Shown here piece by piece: positions 34,543-46,970 of a stretch of 64,000 nucleotides of DNA (position 1 is the first letter of the stretch; the number at the start of each line of letters is the position of its first letter). Made by a program: the position numbers and the translations under genes. The notes under the pieces were generated by a model. It was not told the DNA's origin and did no database searches. It worked only from the letters and a program-made list of their open reading frames with translations. The stretch lies in the NCBI GenBank assembly GCA_900155495.1, contig FTLJ01000963.1, positions 19,101 through 83,100 on the forward strand. The letters are read 5' to 3'. This DNA comes from Porogramme epimiltina. Its lineage: Eukaryota; Basidiomycota; Agaricomycetes; Polyporales; Polyporaceae.

Positions 34543-35346
34543 CTACGCCGCACGGTGGACAGGGACGAGCGCGGGCGTCAAGATGTGCGCGACGGACATC
34601 CGCGCGTCGCGGTTCGTCAGCGGGCTCGCGGGGTGGGGGGTGGCGGACGCGGTGAGCGTCGACCAGTTGTACAACCGAGGGGTGACCGACGGCGGCGGCG
34701 AGGGGGCGAAGAGCGGCGTCATTTGCGCGGGCGGGGTCGACGGGCGCACGGGGGTGGCGGGGAAGGACCTAAGCGCGCGCATATCTGGCTCGGGGGAGGG
34801 CGTGCGCGACTGCTCTTGCGGGAGGTCCAGGTAGGTCACGACGCGCTCGCGGGTGACGGGACGCGTCTCCGGTGCCTCGCGGGTCTCCGGCTCGGTCTGG
34901 GGAGAGCTCGGGGCCTCGTCCAGGGTGGAGAGATAGCGCAGGACGGGGTTCTCGCGCGGGACAGCGTCCAAGGCCGCGTCGAGCGCCGCGGTGCGAGATC
35001 GGACGCGGATGCCACCGGTCGTGGTGCGCCCGAAGCGCGTGCGAGCCTCTGGGTCCTCCGTGTCCTCGACTTCCATGGGGGTGCCGCGTCCGCTGGAGGA
35101 CGCCTCGCTGGAGCTGCTGATGTCCACATCAACAACGGTGCGGGGTACCGGCGGATCACGGGGGATTTGGATGCGGTCTGCGGGGTCAATGAAGGCCTCG
35201 TAGACGGCGTCGTCGTTCTCGAAGAACTCGTCTGAGTCGGGGTCAAACGCGTTCCAGTAGGACCACTTCTGGATGGTGGGGTGCTGGGGTTCGGGTTCGA
35301 CGCGGACCGCGGGCTCTGGGCGAGAGGAGAAGAGAGGACGGCCCAT
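34543..35346 (-). CDS. Unknown acidic, Pro/Ser/Thr-rich protein
   Basis: Single frame of 267 residues from ATG 35346. The N-terminal ~50 residues are the most ordered part, with aromatic and acidic residues (KWSYWNAFDPDSDEFFEND); the remainder has low complexity with runs of Pro, Ser, Thr, Glu and Arg (SSSSEASSSGRGTP, TPVRPSTPP) and several possible phosphorylation sites. It has no signal peptide or membrane segment. Such composition fits a nuclear or cytosolic regulatory protein that is mostly unfolded, but I recognise no family. The absence of introns and the continuous frame with a proper ATG support it as a gene. Confidence 0.6.
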   Translation of the reverse strand: MGRPLFSSRPEPAVRVEPEPQHPTIQKWSYWNAFDPDSDEFFENDDAVYEAFIDPADRIQIPRDPPVPRTVVDVDISSSSEASSSGRGTPMEVEDTEDPEARTRFGRTTTGGIRVRSRTAALDAALDAVPRENPVLRYLSTLDEAPSSPQTEPETREAPETRPVTRERVVTYLDLPQEQSRTPSPEPDMRALRSFPATPVRPSTPPAQMTPLFAPSPPPSVTPRLYNWSTLTASATPHPASPLTNRDARMSVAHILTPALVPVHRAA

Positions 35347-36567
35347 GTCTGAGAGAAGGAATGGCGTGGGTGGTGGTACAGTGAAGAATTAGGGTGCTGC
35401 AAGAGCTTTTGGGGGTATTTGAGAAAAGGGTATGGTGCGGAGGCGGACGTGGAGGAGCAAAGACGAGGAGGGAAGGCGCGAACAGACTCGATCGCGACGC
35501 GGACCCCGGCTGTTCAGGGCAGGTCCGTGCGCGCGCACCGCCACTGCGCTTTTGCGCTCTCGATCAGGGCACATGATCTCGGCGCCCCGGCACACACGGT
35601 GTTAGAACGGCTCCCTTGCGGCCGTTTCCGACTCGGGCCCTCTCTCCTCCTCCACAATACCACTCGTTATGCTCCATCTATTCGTGTCTTGCGTCTCTAG
35701 CTCTCAGGGCCCACTTGTGAATGTGGAATGTGGATGCGTGCATTGGACTGCGCTCACAGAGGTCACCATAACGCCGCGTCCACCCACCCCCGCACGCTCA
35801 GCATTGGGATAGGTATGCACTTACTCGGTCTTGTTGGGAGACAAATGCGCGCAGTGTAGGTGCATCGGCCATAGATGACCCACCAAGGAAGCGGGCGCAG
35901 TGTGGTACGTCTCCACAACCTATGCGACCTCGGTCATGCGCTCCTCGCAACAATTGCAAGCTCCACCACGTACGCATCCGAGCCCCGCTTCAAGCAGTCG
36001 ACTCAACAAGTGGGCCTAAGCGGGCACAGGCCTCTCGGATGCTCCTTCTCACCGGTTTGCTGAGCGACCAAGATATCCTTCGTGATGTTCCCGTGAAGCC
36101 ATTATTCTTTTCAGTCTATCGTGGCTATAGCCAGCGATAAGCGCCATTCTGTCGCAGCCGTCTGTTCCGGCGGATCGGAGGTTGGAGGTGCGCTCACGTT
36201 AATCTGCAGCCCATCCGTGTCACTGATATTCCTTGTGCGTGCCGTACCCACAGAGCGCCTGGCGATCTGGCCGAAGCTGTCGGAAGATCCTCCAATGATA
36301 CAGCCCACCCCAATATCACCTCGCATGCTGAGACCGCCTTTTGCGAAATCCCCGGGTTTGCCAATCCCGCCGTACTCGCAACGTGGTGATTTCAGAAGAT
36401 CATCGTTACACAATACGCCGTGCGCGGCTCCGCAGTACAGTCAAAATGACTAGCATCCGTACACCAGCAATATATAGACGGACGCCATTGGTGCTTGTCC
36501 CTTCATCGACCCTGTGGTCGTACTCACGCTCCACACTACCACCCCATCCTCTAGGCGCCCTCTAATC
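35347..36567. other. Intergenic: two promoters, no gene
   Basis: Upstream of both the unknown gene (minus) and BCS1-like copy 1 (plus). A TATATAG box at 36471-36477 lies 97 bases before the BCS1-like ATG. A 100-codon minus frame at 36111-36413 opens at a non-ATG codon and is not supported. Confidence 0.45.
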
Positions 36568-38673
36568 ATGGACGCCGCTCAGGTGCTCCAGGCGGTATTC
36601 TCCATCATACAGCCCGGGGGTGTCGCACCTGGCGCAAGCCCCGCACTCGAAGGGACTAACGGGACGTCACAACCCCCGAGTGCACCAGCAACTTCGTTGC
36701 CTACATCACTCCCACAGATCGTCCTAGCGTTGTTGTCTTTGGCGGCGGTCCGCGACTGGATCAAGCTCCTCCTTCTCGGATCCTTTCTCGAATTTGCTCG
36801 CCGTGGACTCATGAAGGGATGGGAGCGTCTCGTGGACAACATATGGGTCGTCGCTACCTTTGAATTTAGCGATGACTCTTCAGGTGCGTCCACCTCGAGG
36901 TGCTTCGAGAAGCGTGTGGCTGAACTAAGCGTGTCAAAGACTGGTTGATGTTTTGGTTGTCCAAGAAGAAAGTTTTCCGTGGGTGACCTTTATATTCTCC
37001 TTTCCCCCACGCGGCTAATATAAGTCACACCCGCCCAGAACATGCTCGCAGCATCGAAGTCAGCGCTTACTACTTCGGGTTGGACGAGGCCCATGTGGAC
37101 GACCTCGGCGAAAACGAGGACGGCGAGAGCCCGGTGGCTTTCCTTCCGTCCCTCTCAAAAACTTACACCATGTGGTACAAGGGGTGCTATATGACCATCC
37201 GCAGGGAGCAAGTAGACGATGTCCGATCGTGGAGCAGATCGAAGGAAGTGCTCGAGATCCGGTATGACGTTAACATTAGTCCCGGTACATGTCTTGCTGA
37301 TAACATGTTCCAGCATGTTGACACGCAGTCCACGTCTCCTTCGCGAGCTCCTTATGGAAGCTCGAAAGTCATACAAGAAAGCGAGCGAACATCTGATCAA
37401 CGTGTATGTTGCCGAAGGGTGGGTAACTCCTCGTGTGCGTTTACTTGGGTCCCACATAACTGAGCGTCAAACAGAACCGATCGCTGGAAACGTGTTGCAA
37501 CGCAAGAGAAGCGACCTGCGAGTTCCGTTATCCTTGATCCGGGAGTAATAGATCTTGTCTTGGATGACGCACGGGACTTCTTGAACAGTAGGAAGTGGTA
37601 CGCTGACAGGGGTACGTACGCCTGCCTGACTCTATCTTATTCTTATCGAGCCACATCTGACATCTTCACCACCATGTGGCTTCCATTCGATCGTTGAAGG
37701 CATCCCTTTTCGACGTGGATACCTTCTCTACGGCGCCCCGGGGGCAGGCAAAACTTCCATGATACATTGCATCGCGGGTGAACTCGGGTTACACATCTAC
37801 ATCCTATCCCTGACCGTGGTCGGATTGGACGACAACAGCCTAAAATCGCTCATATCACGTCTCCCACGCGCGTGCATCGTTCTCATCGAGGACATCGACG
37901 CCGCCTTCACTCACGGCATGAAACGTGATATTGCGGACCCCGAGGCCACTGCCGCAGCCACCCCCTCGGGGAGCGACGGGGACGGAGACGACGCGCCCGG
38001 GGCAAAGGGCAACGCGAAGGACGACATGGTCAATCGCGTGACCCTCAGCGGGCTGCTCAACGCCCTCGACGGGATCGCCGCGCAGGAGGGCCGCATCCTC
38101 TTCGCGACGACGAACGACTACGCCGCTCTCGACGCGGCGCTCCTCCGCCCCGGCCGCCTGGACCTGCACGTCGAGTTCCAGCTCGCGAGCGCGCACCAGG
38201 CCGAGCAGCTCTTCGCACGCTTCTACACCGCCGATGGCGAGCCTAGCGGGGAAGCACCACCTGTGGAAGCGTGCGACCATGAGAAACACGATGGGGTGCT
38301 CTTAGCCCTACCTGCGGACTCGCGATCAGAAGCCGGACCACAGGAGCCGCCCGTTGGACCACCACGAGTCCTCATCGAACCACCAACTGAACCACCAAAA
38401 CCACAGCTATCACCACGTGCTAATCTCCCTCCACACAAGCACCAGTCGCGACTCTCGCAGGCAGAGGCCGCTGCGCTCGCATCTGCGTTCGCCGCGGCGA
38501 TTCCTCCACGCACATTCTCAATGGCGACGCTGCAAGGCTATCTCATGACATACAAGGTCCGCCCGCACGCGGCGGTCGCAGACGCACCAGCCTGGGTCTC
38601 CCGGAAGACGCGCGAAAGAGATCCGGTGCTGGGCTCAGGTGCAGGGGCGATAGTTGGCCTGAAGGGCTCATGA
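36568..38673 (+). CDS. BCS1-like AAA ATPase, tandem copy 1
   Basis: Six exons: 36568-36883, 36940-36978, 37039-37261, 37314-37418, 37475-37611 and 37700-38673; 597 residues. The N terminus has a single hydrophobic segment (IVLALLSLAAVRDWIKLLLLG), then the BCS1-type middle domain. The AAA core follows: Walker A GAPGAGKTS (~285), Walker B CIVLIEDIDAAF (~335), an acidic low-complexity insert, sensor ILFATTNDY and Arg fingers RPGRLD, then a C-terminal FSMATLQGYLMTYK. Mitochondrial Bcs1 moves the Rieske protein across the inner membrane; basidiomycetes have many paralogues with unknown jobs, and this pair appears to be of that kind. Same strand and same exon layout as copy 2. Confidence 0.88.
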
Positions 38674-40424
38674 GAGGCTGGGCTGGAACTTCGGTGGACG
38701 CGACTCCGGTGCCTGCGCTGGGGTGGACTGCTAGTTATACGTAGCTTTTGACGTAGATCACGACGTTAATGCCGTAGAAATGCGGCCATGCCACGGCCTT
38801 TGTATGACCAGACCGTCAAGCATGACCTACGAACCCTTACGATCTTTCCGAAAGGGTCGGACAAGAATTCAAAGTCGCACTGTTGAATGACGTGTCCGTG
38901 AAGTCGAGGCCTGCGACTGTAACTTTGACCCTAGACGTGTGCGGGGCACATGGACGAGGGTTACGCCGCACTGCGTGCATCGTGACGGCTGAAACTCCTC
39001 GCCACTTCTCCCCGACACTTCGTCGATGCAAGCTACAGTCATGACGCCACACCCGGAAGCCCGTGCCGACAAACGTCTTTCGTGTGCCGCATATCTTCCT
39101 GTATTCACAAGCGGAGTTATAAGGCGGCCAACAAAGCAAGACCCGAAAGGCCGAGGCCGACCGCAGGTGCACATCTCACACCACAGAATCGGTATCATTG
39201 TGACACAATCCGAGTCTTGGTGATAGATCGATGACGACTTAGGAGTGGCACGCTCTTCCCTGAATGGGTGCCACTGCGCGATAAAGAAAGGGCAGTTGCA
39301 TAGTTCTTCTCACAAAGCACGACGACGTTGGACAGAAGAATAACTCAGCTTAGTCCCGACTACGCCCCCTGTGATCTCCCAATATATCTAGGCCCTGTAG
39401 CACCGGTGGCACCCCACCGGACAAGCACGCTTCTATGGCCAGAGGAGAGGCGGGGAACTACGGCCGTCCGAGATCCATTTGGCAAGAGACGTGCAGGGCT
39501 TGACCGCTTCTATCCATGAACGAGCTCCTTGGTCGAGGCTGCATACCGGCGGAGTAGCTCTTTGTCGGCGGACGCACCTCGTGGTGACTAAGAAGAGCCG
39601 GGAGTACAACCCTGAGCTTCTGACCGGTAAGGAACGCCTTGAGGCCAACTTCCATGGTGGGAAATAGGAGGAGCGACCTTACCGCAGTCCACGACCACAA
39701 CCCACCCAGGCTAAAAGGCCTTGTGCACTTGATAGGAAGGAGGAAAGCTGAGGGCCTGAATTTAGCGCCCAGCGGTTTGGAACCCAGAATGGCAGGAGAT
39801 ATTACGGCAAGCTCGCTTAGAGGGCACTGCCCGCCGGAAGTTGGGCTCTTGCGCGACGTTCACCACAGCCGCCACGGTGTTGGGGGCAACGAACCCGACG
39901 CGCGCGCATTCCAGTCACCTCGTAGGCGGTGAATACCTGTGTTACCCCATGCGGCAAATCTCGTGAGTGCCCTTTCTACGCGTGTCATCCTGTCTCACCG
40001 ACGCCACATAGGGCCGCCTTTAGGAATTCGACTGCAGAAAGGACGGGAGAAGGCTATGTTCTGGGGCCCCCGAATGTTCCTTTCTTCCCCCGGTCCACAA
40101 GTATCCTCCCCTTAGGATGCCCCCCAATTGGTCACGGACGCCGCGTGCATTCTCGCGTACCGCACCTTTTGGGGCGCGACTTGGCACGAGTCATCGATCA
40201 ATTTTGACTCCCGTGCCACAGCATCAGGAGAGCAACGGCGACGGTTCCGAGAAGACACTCTCTGACACCGACAGACGTGCCGTTCCCATTTTCATACGGA
40301 CCAACGGTATAAAGACCGGCTTTCGAAACCCTAATGTCACCAAGGTCCGGGCCACGCCCCCCATCCCCTTCGCCGAAACCCCTATCCCTTGAGCCCACCT
40401 CACGCGCCACCCCCCAAGTTCAAG
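38674..40424. other. Intergenic between BCS1-like copies
   Basis: About 1.75 kb without a recognisable gene. A TATAAAG box at 40308-40314 is placed 111 bases before the copy 2 ATG. Short open frames on both strands around 39330-40200 show no family features and I do not see clear transposon ends. Confidence 0.45.
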
Positions 40425-42618
40425 ATGGATGCCGTCACCGTCCTTCAAACTGTCCTCTCCGCCATTCAGACTGGCTCTATCGGCGGCCTCAACGTCTCCG
40501 ACGTCATATCATCTGCAAACGTCACCGTGGGCACAACTACAAGCTCTCTGGCGGCGACGTCATTCTCGCCTCTCCAGATCCCGGCTTTGGTGTTCAAGCT
40601 CTGGACTGTGTCTGCCGTCCGCGATTGGCTGAAGCTGCTTCTCATGGGTGCTGCGCTCGAGTTCTGTCGACGCTCTGTGACGACGTCATGGGACGCAATC
40701 AGGAACTACTTCTGGATCACCGTAACTCTCGACGAGGGTGACGACTGTGGTTGTGAGTGTTTGTTGGTCCCTGTTCCGAGGAAATCCACGTCAGATCCGT
40801 TTACGAGTCACTCGGATCCGCAGATTGGCTCATGTATTGGTTGTCCAAGCATCACGTATTCCGTAAGTCCCCCGCCACGTTGAGCTTCCTTCGGCGCAGC
40901 TCACAATAAGTTCCGGTGTCCTAGGCACTGCTCGGACCCTTGATGTCAGCACTCGGACTTTCGGTATCGATACCCCGGTAATGTCGGAATCGGCCACGAT
41001 AGACGACATTTCCAAGGGCAGGCGAATCTCGTTCCTCCCCTCGCTAGAGACGACGTATTCTCTCTGGTTCAAGTATCGATATGTGACCGTGACCCGGAAC
41101 CAGGTCAACGACAGCCCTTGGCACACGCGGAACAACATTCATATCCGGTATGTCGGAGAGTTTAACTTTTTCATCCGGCTAAAATGGAAGCTCATAATCT
41201 CCGAAGGATGCTTACACGTAATCATGAGCTTCTTCGCGAACTCTTGCTTGAAGCGAAGAAGATGTACTACACCGCAAGCAAAAATATGATCTCGATCTAC
41301 GTCTGTGACAAGTGAGTCAAACTTCTTATCTGTTTGACGCGCACTAGTGCTGATGACGCACCCCAGCTCTGACTATTGGAAGCTCATGTGCACGCAGCCG
41401 AAGCGTCCGATGAGGTCGATCATCCTCGATCCCGGCGTCATTGAACTCGTGATGAACGATGCGAAGGACTTCCTCGCCAGCAAGGAATGGTACGCGGAGC
41501 GAGGTGAGTACCCATCTGGCTATGGTCGATGCGACGATCACTGACCTGGGACTACCTTCGTAGGCATCCCACACCGTCGCGGATATCTCCTTTATGGTGC
41601 ACCCGGATCCGGAAAGACGTCGCTCATTCACAGCATTGCTGGCGAGTTGAACCTCGATGTCTACATCCTCTCTCTTACTCGCCTCGGCATGGACGACTCC
41701 TCGCTCAACTCCACTATCGCTGAGCTCCCGAGCGAATGCATCGTGCTCATCGAGGACATCGACGCCGCGTTCCACCAGGGCATCAAGCGCGACATCGCCG
41801 ACCCCGAGAAACAGAAGGGCGCGGATGGCCGCACGCCACCAAACCCCGCCGCTCCCAAGGAGAACTCCGACTCCGTGTGTCGTATTACCCTCAGCGGGCT
41901 TCTGAACGCGCTCGACGGCATCGGTGCACAGGAGGGCCGTATCCTATTTGCTACAACCAACGATCACACTGCCCTAGATCCTGCTCTCTGCCGCCCTGGA
42001 CGTCTCGACCTGCACATCGGCTTCAAACTTGCAAGTAAATACCAATGCCGCGAGCTCTTCCGTCGCTTCTACCTCCCTGGCAGCTTGGACACAGATGAGG
42101 AAGAGACTCGAGAAGACAAGGATGAGAAAGACTCGGGTTACAGCTCACGCGCAGGCAGCACCAAGGGCGACGACGCCTCCGCGCCCTCTACCCCGCCGCC
42201 CTCGACGCCCTCCACCGACGCGGGCTCGGATGCGGGCGAGATCACCAGTGCAGGCGCGACGTACGTCGGCATCGCGCACTCGCTGCGCGCACCGAAGCTC
42301 TCGCGCCGCCAAGCCGCGGAGCTCGCGGACGCGTTCGCAGCGGCCATCCCGCACCGCGCGTTCTCGATGGCTACGCTACAGGGGTACCTCATGACATACA
42401 AGACGCGCCCGCACGAGGCGCTTGCCGCCGCGCCCGCATGGGTCGCGAAGAAGGCGCGGGAGAGCCAAGCAGGCAAGCGCGAGGACGCGCCGGAGCCGCC
42501 TGGGGAGGACGCCGTCGCCGCGGCCCCGGAGAAGGAAGCGACTTCCTCCGCGGAACAGCCCGAGGTCAAAAAGGAGGACGGCGAATCAGACGTCTCTGTT
42601 TCTTCTTCAGCTCCCTGA
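40425..42618 (+). CDS. BCS1-like AAA ATPase, tandem copy 2
   Basis: Six exons: 40425-40752, 40824-40862, 40925-41147, 41207-41311, 41367-41503 and 41564-42618; 628 residues. Exons 2 to 5 have exactly the same lengths (39, 223, 105 and 137) as in copy 1, proving tandem duplication. Walker A is GAPGSGKTS, Walker B CIVLIEDIDAAF, then ILFATTNDHTALDPAL and RPGRLD. Between the core and FSMATLQGYLMTYK there is a Ser/Thr/Pro-rich acidic insert, and a Glu/Lys-rich tail follows. The N-terminal hydrophobic stretch fits a single membrane anchor. Whether it acts on the Rieske protein cannot be judged; paralogues in basidiomycetes are numerous. Confidence 0.88.
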
Positions 42619-43285
42619 ATCTGGAACTCTGTGCTATCAGGTCTATCCAGGATTTCTCTGACTATACACCGGGAAAAGGCACTATCGCAGGACACATATA
42701 TGCGCATGGTCTCTTATACCCCCTCTGACTGTCTTCATCGCTATTCGCTTTGTCAATTACTAGTCCGACGCTTCGCTTTCGCAGCTGTATCTCATAGCAC
42801 CATCACGATGTACCGCATACTATACATTTATGTCTTCACGATTATAACATGCTTTGATTCTCCCCTATACCACGAAATTGTGCGAGTGCGATGCACTAGT
42901 CGCGCACTTGTCCGACTTAGAGCATGGAGAAGTCGATGCATATATCTTGAAACACTTCCAAATGCAGTAGTAGGTGCGATAACACGGGGAGGCTCATCCC
43001 CACCTCTTATCCCAACGCCCGATACTCTCGGCAAAGACCCATCGATCCTCCGTGGGTGCCTCTTCGCCCGTACCTTGCTGTCTCGAGTATACGAGAGACC
43101 ACGTGTGCTGGGACTCTTGTCTGGGCATGCGTTGTGGCGGGGGATGACGGCCATTCTCCGGAAGATACGTCACCGGCGACGTCGGTATACACTGTGCAGT
43201 CACTGCCACAAAACCAGGAATAGTTGCGTTGGCGGACCTGTAGGACTTGATGAGTCACACTTTTGCACGAGGCGTCTCAGACCAC
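42619..43285. other. Intergenic, AT-richer
   Basis: 3' flanks of BCS1-like copy 2 and RPP40 (convergent). No gene recognised. Confidence 0.45.
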
Positions 43286-44435
43286 CTACAGAATTGCGTC
43301 TAGAATAGACCGCATAGTTTGAGGTGATATGAGACCCGTCCATCTCATCGTTGTAACCTCACCAATATGAGAGCGGTCGGGCGGAGTGTACACTGCGATG
43401 TATGGATCACATCGGTCTGCTGCTGATAGCCTATATGCACATACGTTAAGTCTTGGAGGGATAGTACATGGACACCAAAGTCACCTCGGTGAACCAAGAC
43501 AGGCCATTCCGACCCATTCGAAGAGCTCGGCCAAGGACTCTTCCTGATCTTGCGCATTTTCTTCACCCAATATCACTCGAAAGTCGGGTATATGCGTATT
43601 CGGTGCCGTATTCACGACTGCCTCGTTCTCTTGGGTGACAGCTTTTGGAACCAAATCTCCACCGCTTGCTGTGGTGAAGGCAAATGTGAGTCAGCAACCA
43701 CCCTCTTGGAAAGTAGAACGACGTACCCCCGTCGGTTGAGTACGCGATTTTCCATGGTCCCCGAGACTCATCCCATTTCCTAATTGCTGCTATTTCCTTG
43801 GATCCGTACGAGGCCCATCCTTTTGCATGCTCCCCAGATGGATGGGTACTCCTTATCGGCATGCGAATGACTAAAACGACCCTTATAAGTTGAGGTGAAG
43901 CGTGAGCGTGGGGTTACGTCCTACCGCGATTGTCGTCACATCCTTTCCAGGGCAGCCGCTCCCCAGAGATGCCCAATGTTTCGTACGTCCCTTTGCTCAC
44001 CACCAGTGTGAGGATACCCCTGGCGTCGAGGCACCAGACATCGTCGCTGGCAGACCCTGGTACCGCTAGGGCAATGATCTTACTGCAGGATCTCGTCGTT
44101 AGTAGTCTACATCTCGATAGTCTAACGAGACTCGCCTTTCTGGCGCTACCTCGCTGACGTACGGTTTCGCAGATCGCAAAAACTCGCTCAACGAGGTCTC
44201 CACAGTGTGGTACGTAGATCTTATGCTTTGAAGTCTGTTTTGCAGAGAGTTCACGGACTCGAATACCACATCAACCTACATTCGTAATGCGCCGTTAGCA
44301 CGGTCGACCGTCGGATTTCGGAGAAATTTTGAGACCTTCCTGTTGAATGAATGGGTATGATGATGCTATGGAAAGGATTCTTTGGCTCCCTGTCCCGATC
44401 TCGACCTGAGTTCTCGTGTCTTCATGAGCAGCCAT
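43286..44435 (-). CDS. RPP40: RNase P/MRP subunit RPP40-like protein
   Basis: Protein subunit of the RNase P/MRP ribonucleoprotein that trims tRNA 5' ends and pre-rRNA. Proposed exons: 44435-44340, 44275-44163, 44082-43925, 43870-43727, 43668-43485 and 43430-43286, total 279 residues. Recognised pieces: SSYPFIQQ then VDVVFE near the start, LTLVVSKGTYETLGI with LPWKGC in the middle, IRKWDESRGPW, and the strongly conserved end ELFEWVGMACLGSPRLS... DPYIAVYTPP... TTMRWTGLISP. Every join keeps frame with GT-AG signals except the first intron, where the only frame-keeping donor reads GA (CAG|GAAGGT), although its branch site (GCTAAC) and acceptor are good. It also seems shorter in the middle than I would expect for the family. 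Either it uses a GA-AG intron or this allele is damaged at that site. Confidence 0.75.
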
Positions 44436-44713
44436 CTTTGCTACAGGAGGCTTGCATAGACATCGACTGTGAACAAGAGACACTGCTGCAGATCGTGCCA
44501 CGCCGCGGAGGCCCTTGGAAAATGCACGTGATCCACACGTGGCCATATGGGGTAGTTTGGTCGCTGGTTGGACAAATACATTCGAATCGTCTCTCAGCTA
44601 TACGTGAACCATCCTACGATATGCGGCGTATACGGCCCCGGCAATAGGGCGATGTGTAGCTATAGATTATACGAAGAGGTACGTAATGGTAGTGGAGGGT
44701 GCAATGCATACGG

Positions 44714-46400
44714 CTATGATAGTATAGAAGCTTCTCCTTTCCTCATATCTGACAACGCCGATATAGTGCGAGTCCACCGCGAAGACGCCAAGCGAGGCGC
44801 ACCGAGGACTACGCGAGGGAAGGACTCGTCAAAGAACCGAGCGAGCGCCGCGGGATCCGAAATCACGCTGCTCCACCCGCCGTCGGCAACTTCGAACGAG
44901 GCTAACTGACCCCGCTTCTCCGCAGGGCCGCGCTGTTCCGCGCCGTCGGTGCCCACTGGCAGAGGCTCTCCGATGCAAGGAAGCACGACGTGCGCGAGTC
45001 GTGGGCAGAGGGCTGCCATGCACGCGAGACTGGAAGCCGGCACTGGGGCGCAGCCTTTGGGGAGGGTGCACTGGAGGTCGAACCGCTCGAGCTGCGGCCA
45101 CGCGCGGGCTATGGTCTCGAGGTCCGCGCTGAGCACCGGGGCGGTGACGCTCTTGGGGGTGAGCACAAGCCGGAATTCCACGAGATCCCTGACGCGCAGC
45201 AGTGGCTGTATGTGCTCGGGTAGGGGATGCGAGAGCGCTAGTGGCGGCCCTATGCACGCTAGCGCGAGGTCGACCACGCGGAGGGAAGAGGCGAATTGGG
45301 CATGGAGCGTGGCGCAGAGATCGTGGAGCGCGTCGGGTACCGTGGCGGTCGGACATTCACCGGCTTCAAGGTAAAGTGAACGGAGTTGACGTGAGGCTAA
45401 TCGACGGAGGACTTCCGTGGCGTCCTATAATGCAAGTGGCCGTTAGTAATGCCTCAAGGAAGACGTGAAATTTTTACCTCCAGAGAACCACACAGCGCGC
45501 TTGGTAGACGGAGTTTCAAGGTGTGGAGATTGTGAAGGTCTGCCAGGCTGAAAAGCATGATGGGTGTCCTAATCGCCCCGTACACAGGGTCAAGGACATC
45601 CAGCGTCTTGAGGTCCGCGAACCGGTGTATCGGGAATAGCCAGGGTTCCGGGATCCCGTCTGTGCGTGTTATTCGGAGGTAGGTGATGGAAGGCGCTCTC
45701 CTCGCGATGTCCTTCATCAGCGTATCGACATATATTTGCGAGTCTCCCGTGAGTTTTCGAACGTTTGCCGAAGGCGGGGCGCGCAAGATAACGTGCAGTT
45801 CGCGCACAGACGGAGAGAGGAAGGAAACGGCGTCCGTGGAACCCAGTACGTCTTGTGTGAGACGCAGCTTGGTCAGACGTGGGGGATAGATCGCGCTGGC
45901 CACCCTCACGTCCTTAAGAACGGCGTCTCGAGTGCTAAGATTGTGGATTGACCGGACCCAGTTGCGGAACTGAGCAGGTGGAGGCCGCCACCACCTGCAG
46001 GTCGGTGGTCCGGGCTGTGGTTGATGACGTCAACGGCCTGAGGAAGGCGCCCGGTTTCCCCGGATAGGTTTATAAACCCACTTACCTCGTGCAGATGCGC
46101 CAAGCCTGGTGTGGCCGACACCTCGTCTAGCTGGGCTAGTCTAAGGAGCGGCCCGGCGTCGTCCAGGTCGCGCCAGAGAATCGAGGCGGCCGGGAGGAAG
46201 AAAGATTTGCAGACCAGCGCAGAGCAGGCGAGTGCCTGCCGGCGCTCCCGGAGTTGGCTCCGGTCGTCTGCGTGAAGCTTCCCCGGTGCGAAGCTGCCGG
46301 TGAGTGCATTGTGGTGGTACCAAATGGCATCTGGGATGGCTAGCTGCTCGAAGATGGCGTAGAGGAGGTCTTGGTTGTTGAGTGCTTGTTGTGTCGCCAT
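44714..46400 (-). CDS. F-box/LRR-like protein, array 2 member A
   Basis: Three exons: 46400-46086, 46014-45478 and 45424-44714; 520 residues. The F-box-like N terminus reads LNNQDLLYAIFEQLAIPD and ACSALVCKSFFLPAASILW. Leu-rich segments follow (LTKLRLTQDV, SVRELHVIL, LHTLKLRLP, LVEFRLVL), ending with a shared block, FEVADGGWSSVISDPAALARFFDESFP. The intron positions are the same as in member B. This family differs in sequence and exon layout from array 1, so the two arrays are separate expansions. Likely an SCF substrate receptor; target unknown. Confidence 0.78.
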
Positions 46401-46970
46401 GAGGGCTCAGGAGGAATGGAGGGAGGTTGCTGCGGGGGGCGGATAGACATCGGGGATGGAGGTACTTATAGCAGAACGCGCGCGCGGATCATAGGTGCAC
46501 GCCACATCCTGCTACATAGACTTGAGACGTCCTCACCTGACACGCCTAGAATGCCCGACATCTAGGTTGTGGAGATCTCCGTATAAGGCCATCATGTTCG
46601 GTCCTCATAATTCTATTCGGGCGGGCGTCTTGTTTACAAGGCGATCTAACCCGTGTAAAGGTGACGAGAACACACGTAACCTCCAACGACAGTCGAAAAC
46701 ACAGCAATGGCGGGGTAGGTATGGATAATCAACGACGTACTCGTAGCCGTGCCCCGCACCCTCTACAGAGCTGTCGCTTGCTAATATGAGGTAGTCCGCT
46801 AGTACTACGGAGGAACATGTCCTGTTAATATAGGAGGTAGTAGACGCGAAGGGAACACAACAGAGCACCATACGTTAGCGACGTACTTGCTGCGGTTCCC
46901 TCCAATATCGGCACCTTCATGTGACACAGGTCCGGGGGAATGATACAATACACACCATGTCAGCTTCACG
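46401..46970. other. Intergenic in F-box array 2
   Basis: Promoter of member A and 3' flank of member B. No gene recognised. Confidence 0.45.

Noticed and set aside
36111..36413. 100-codon minus frame with Gly-rich sequence
   Set aside because: Starts at GTG and lacks splice partners or a known family.
39328..40207. Possible transposon remnant between BCS1-like genes
   Set aside because: No terminal repeats, target-site duplication or transposase/reverse transcriptase motif could be found.
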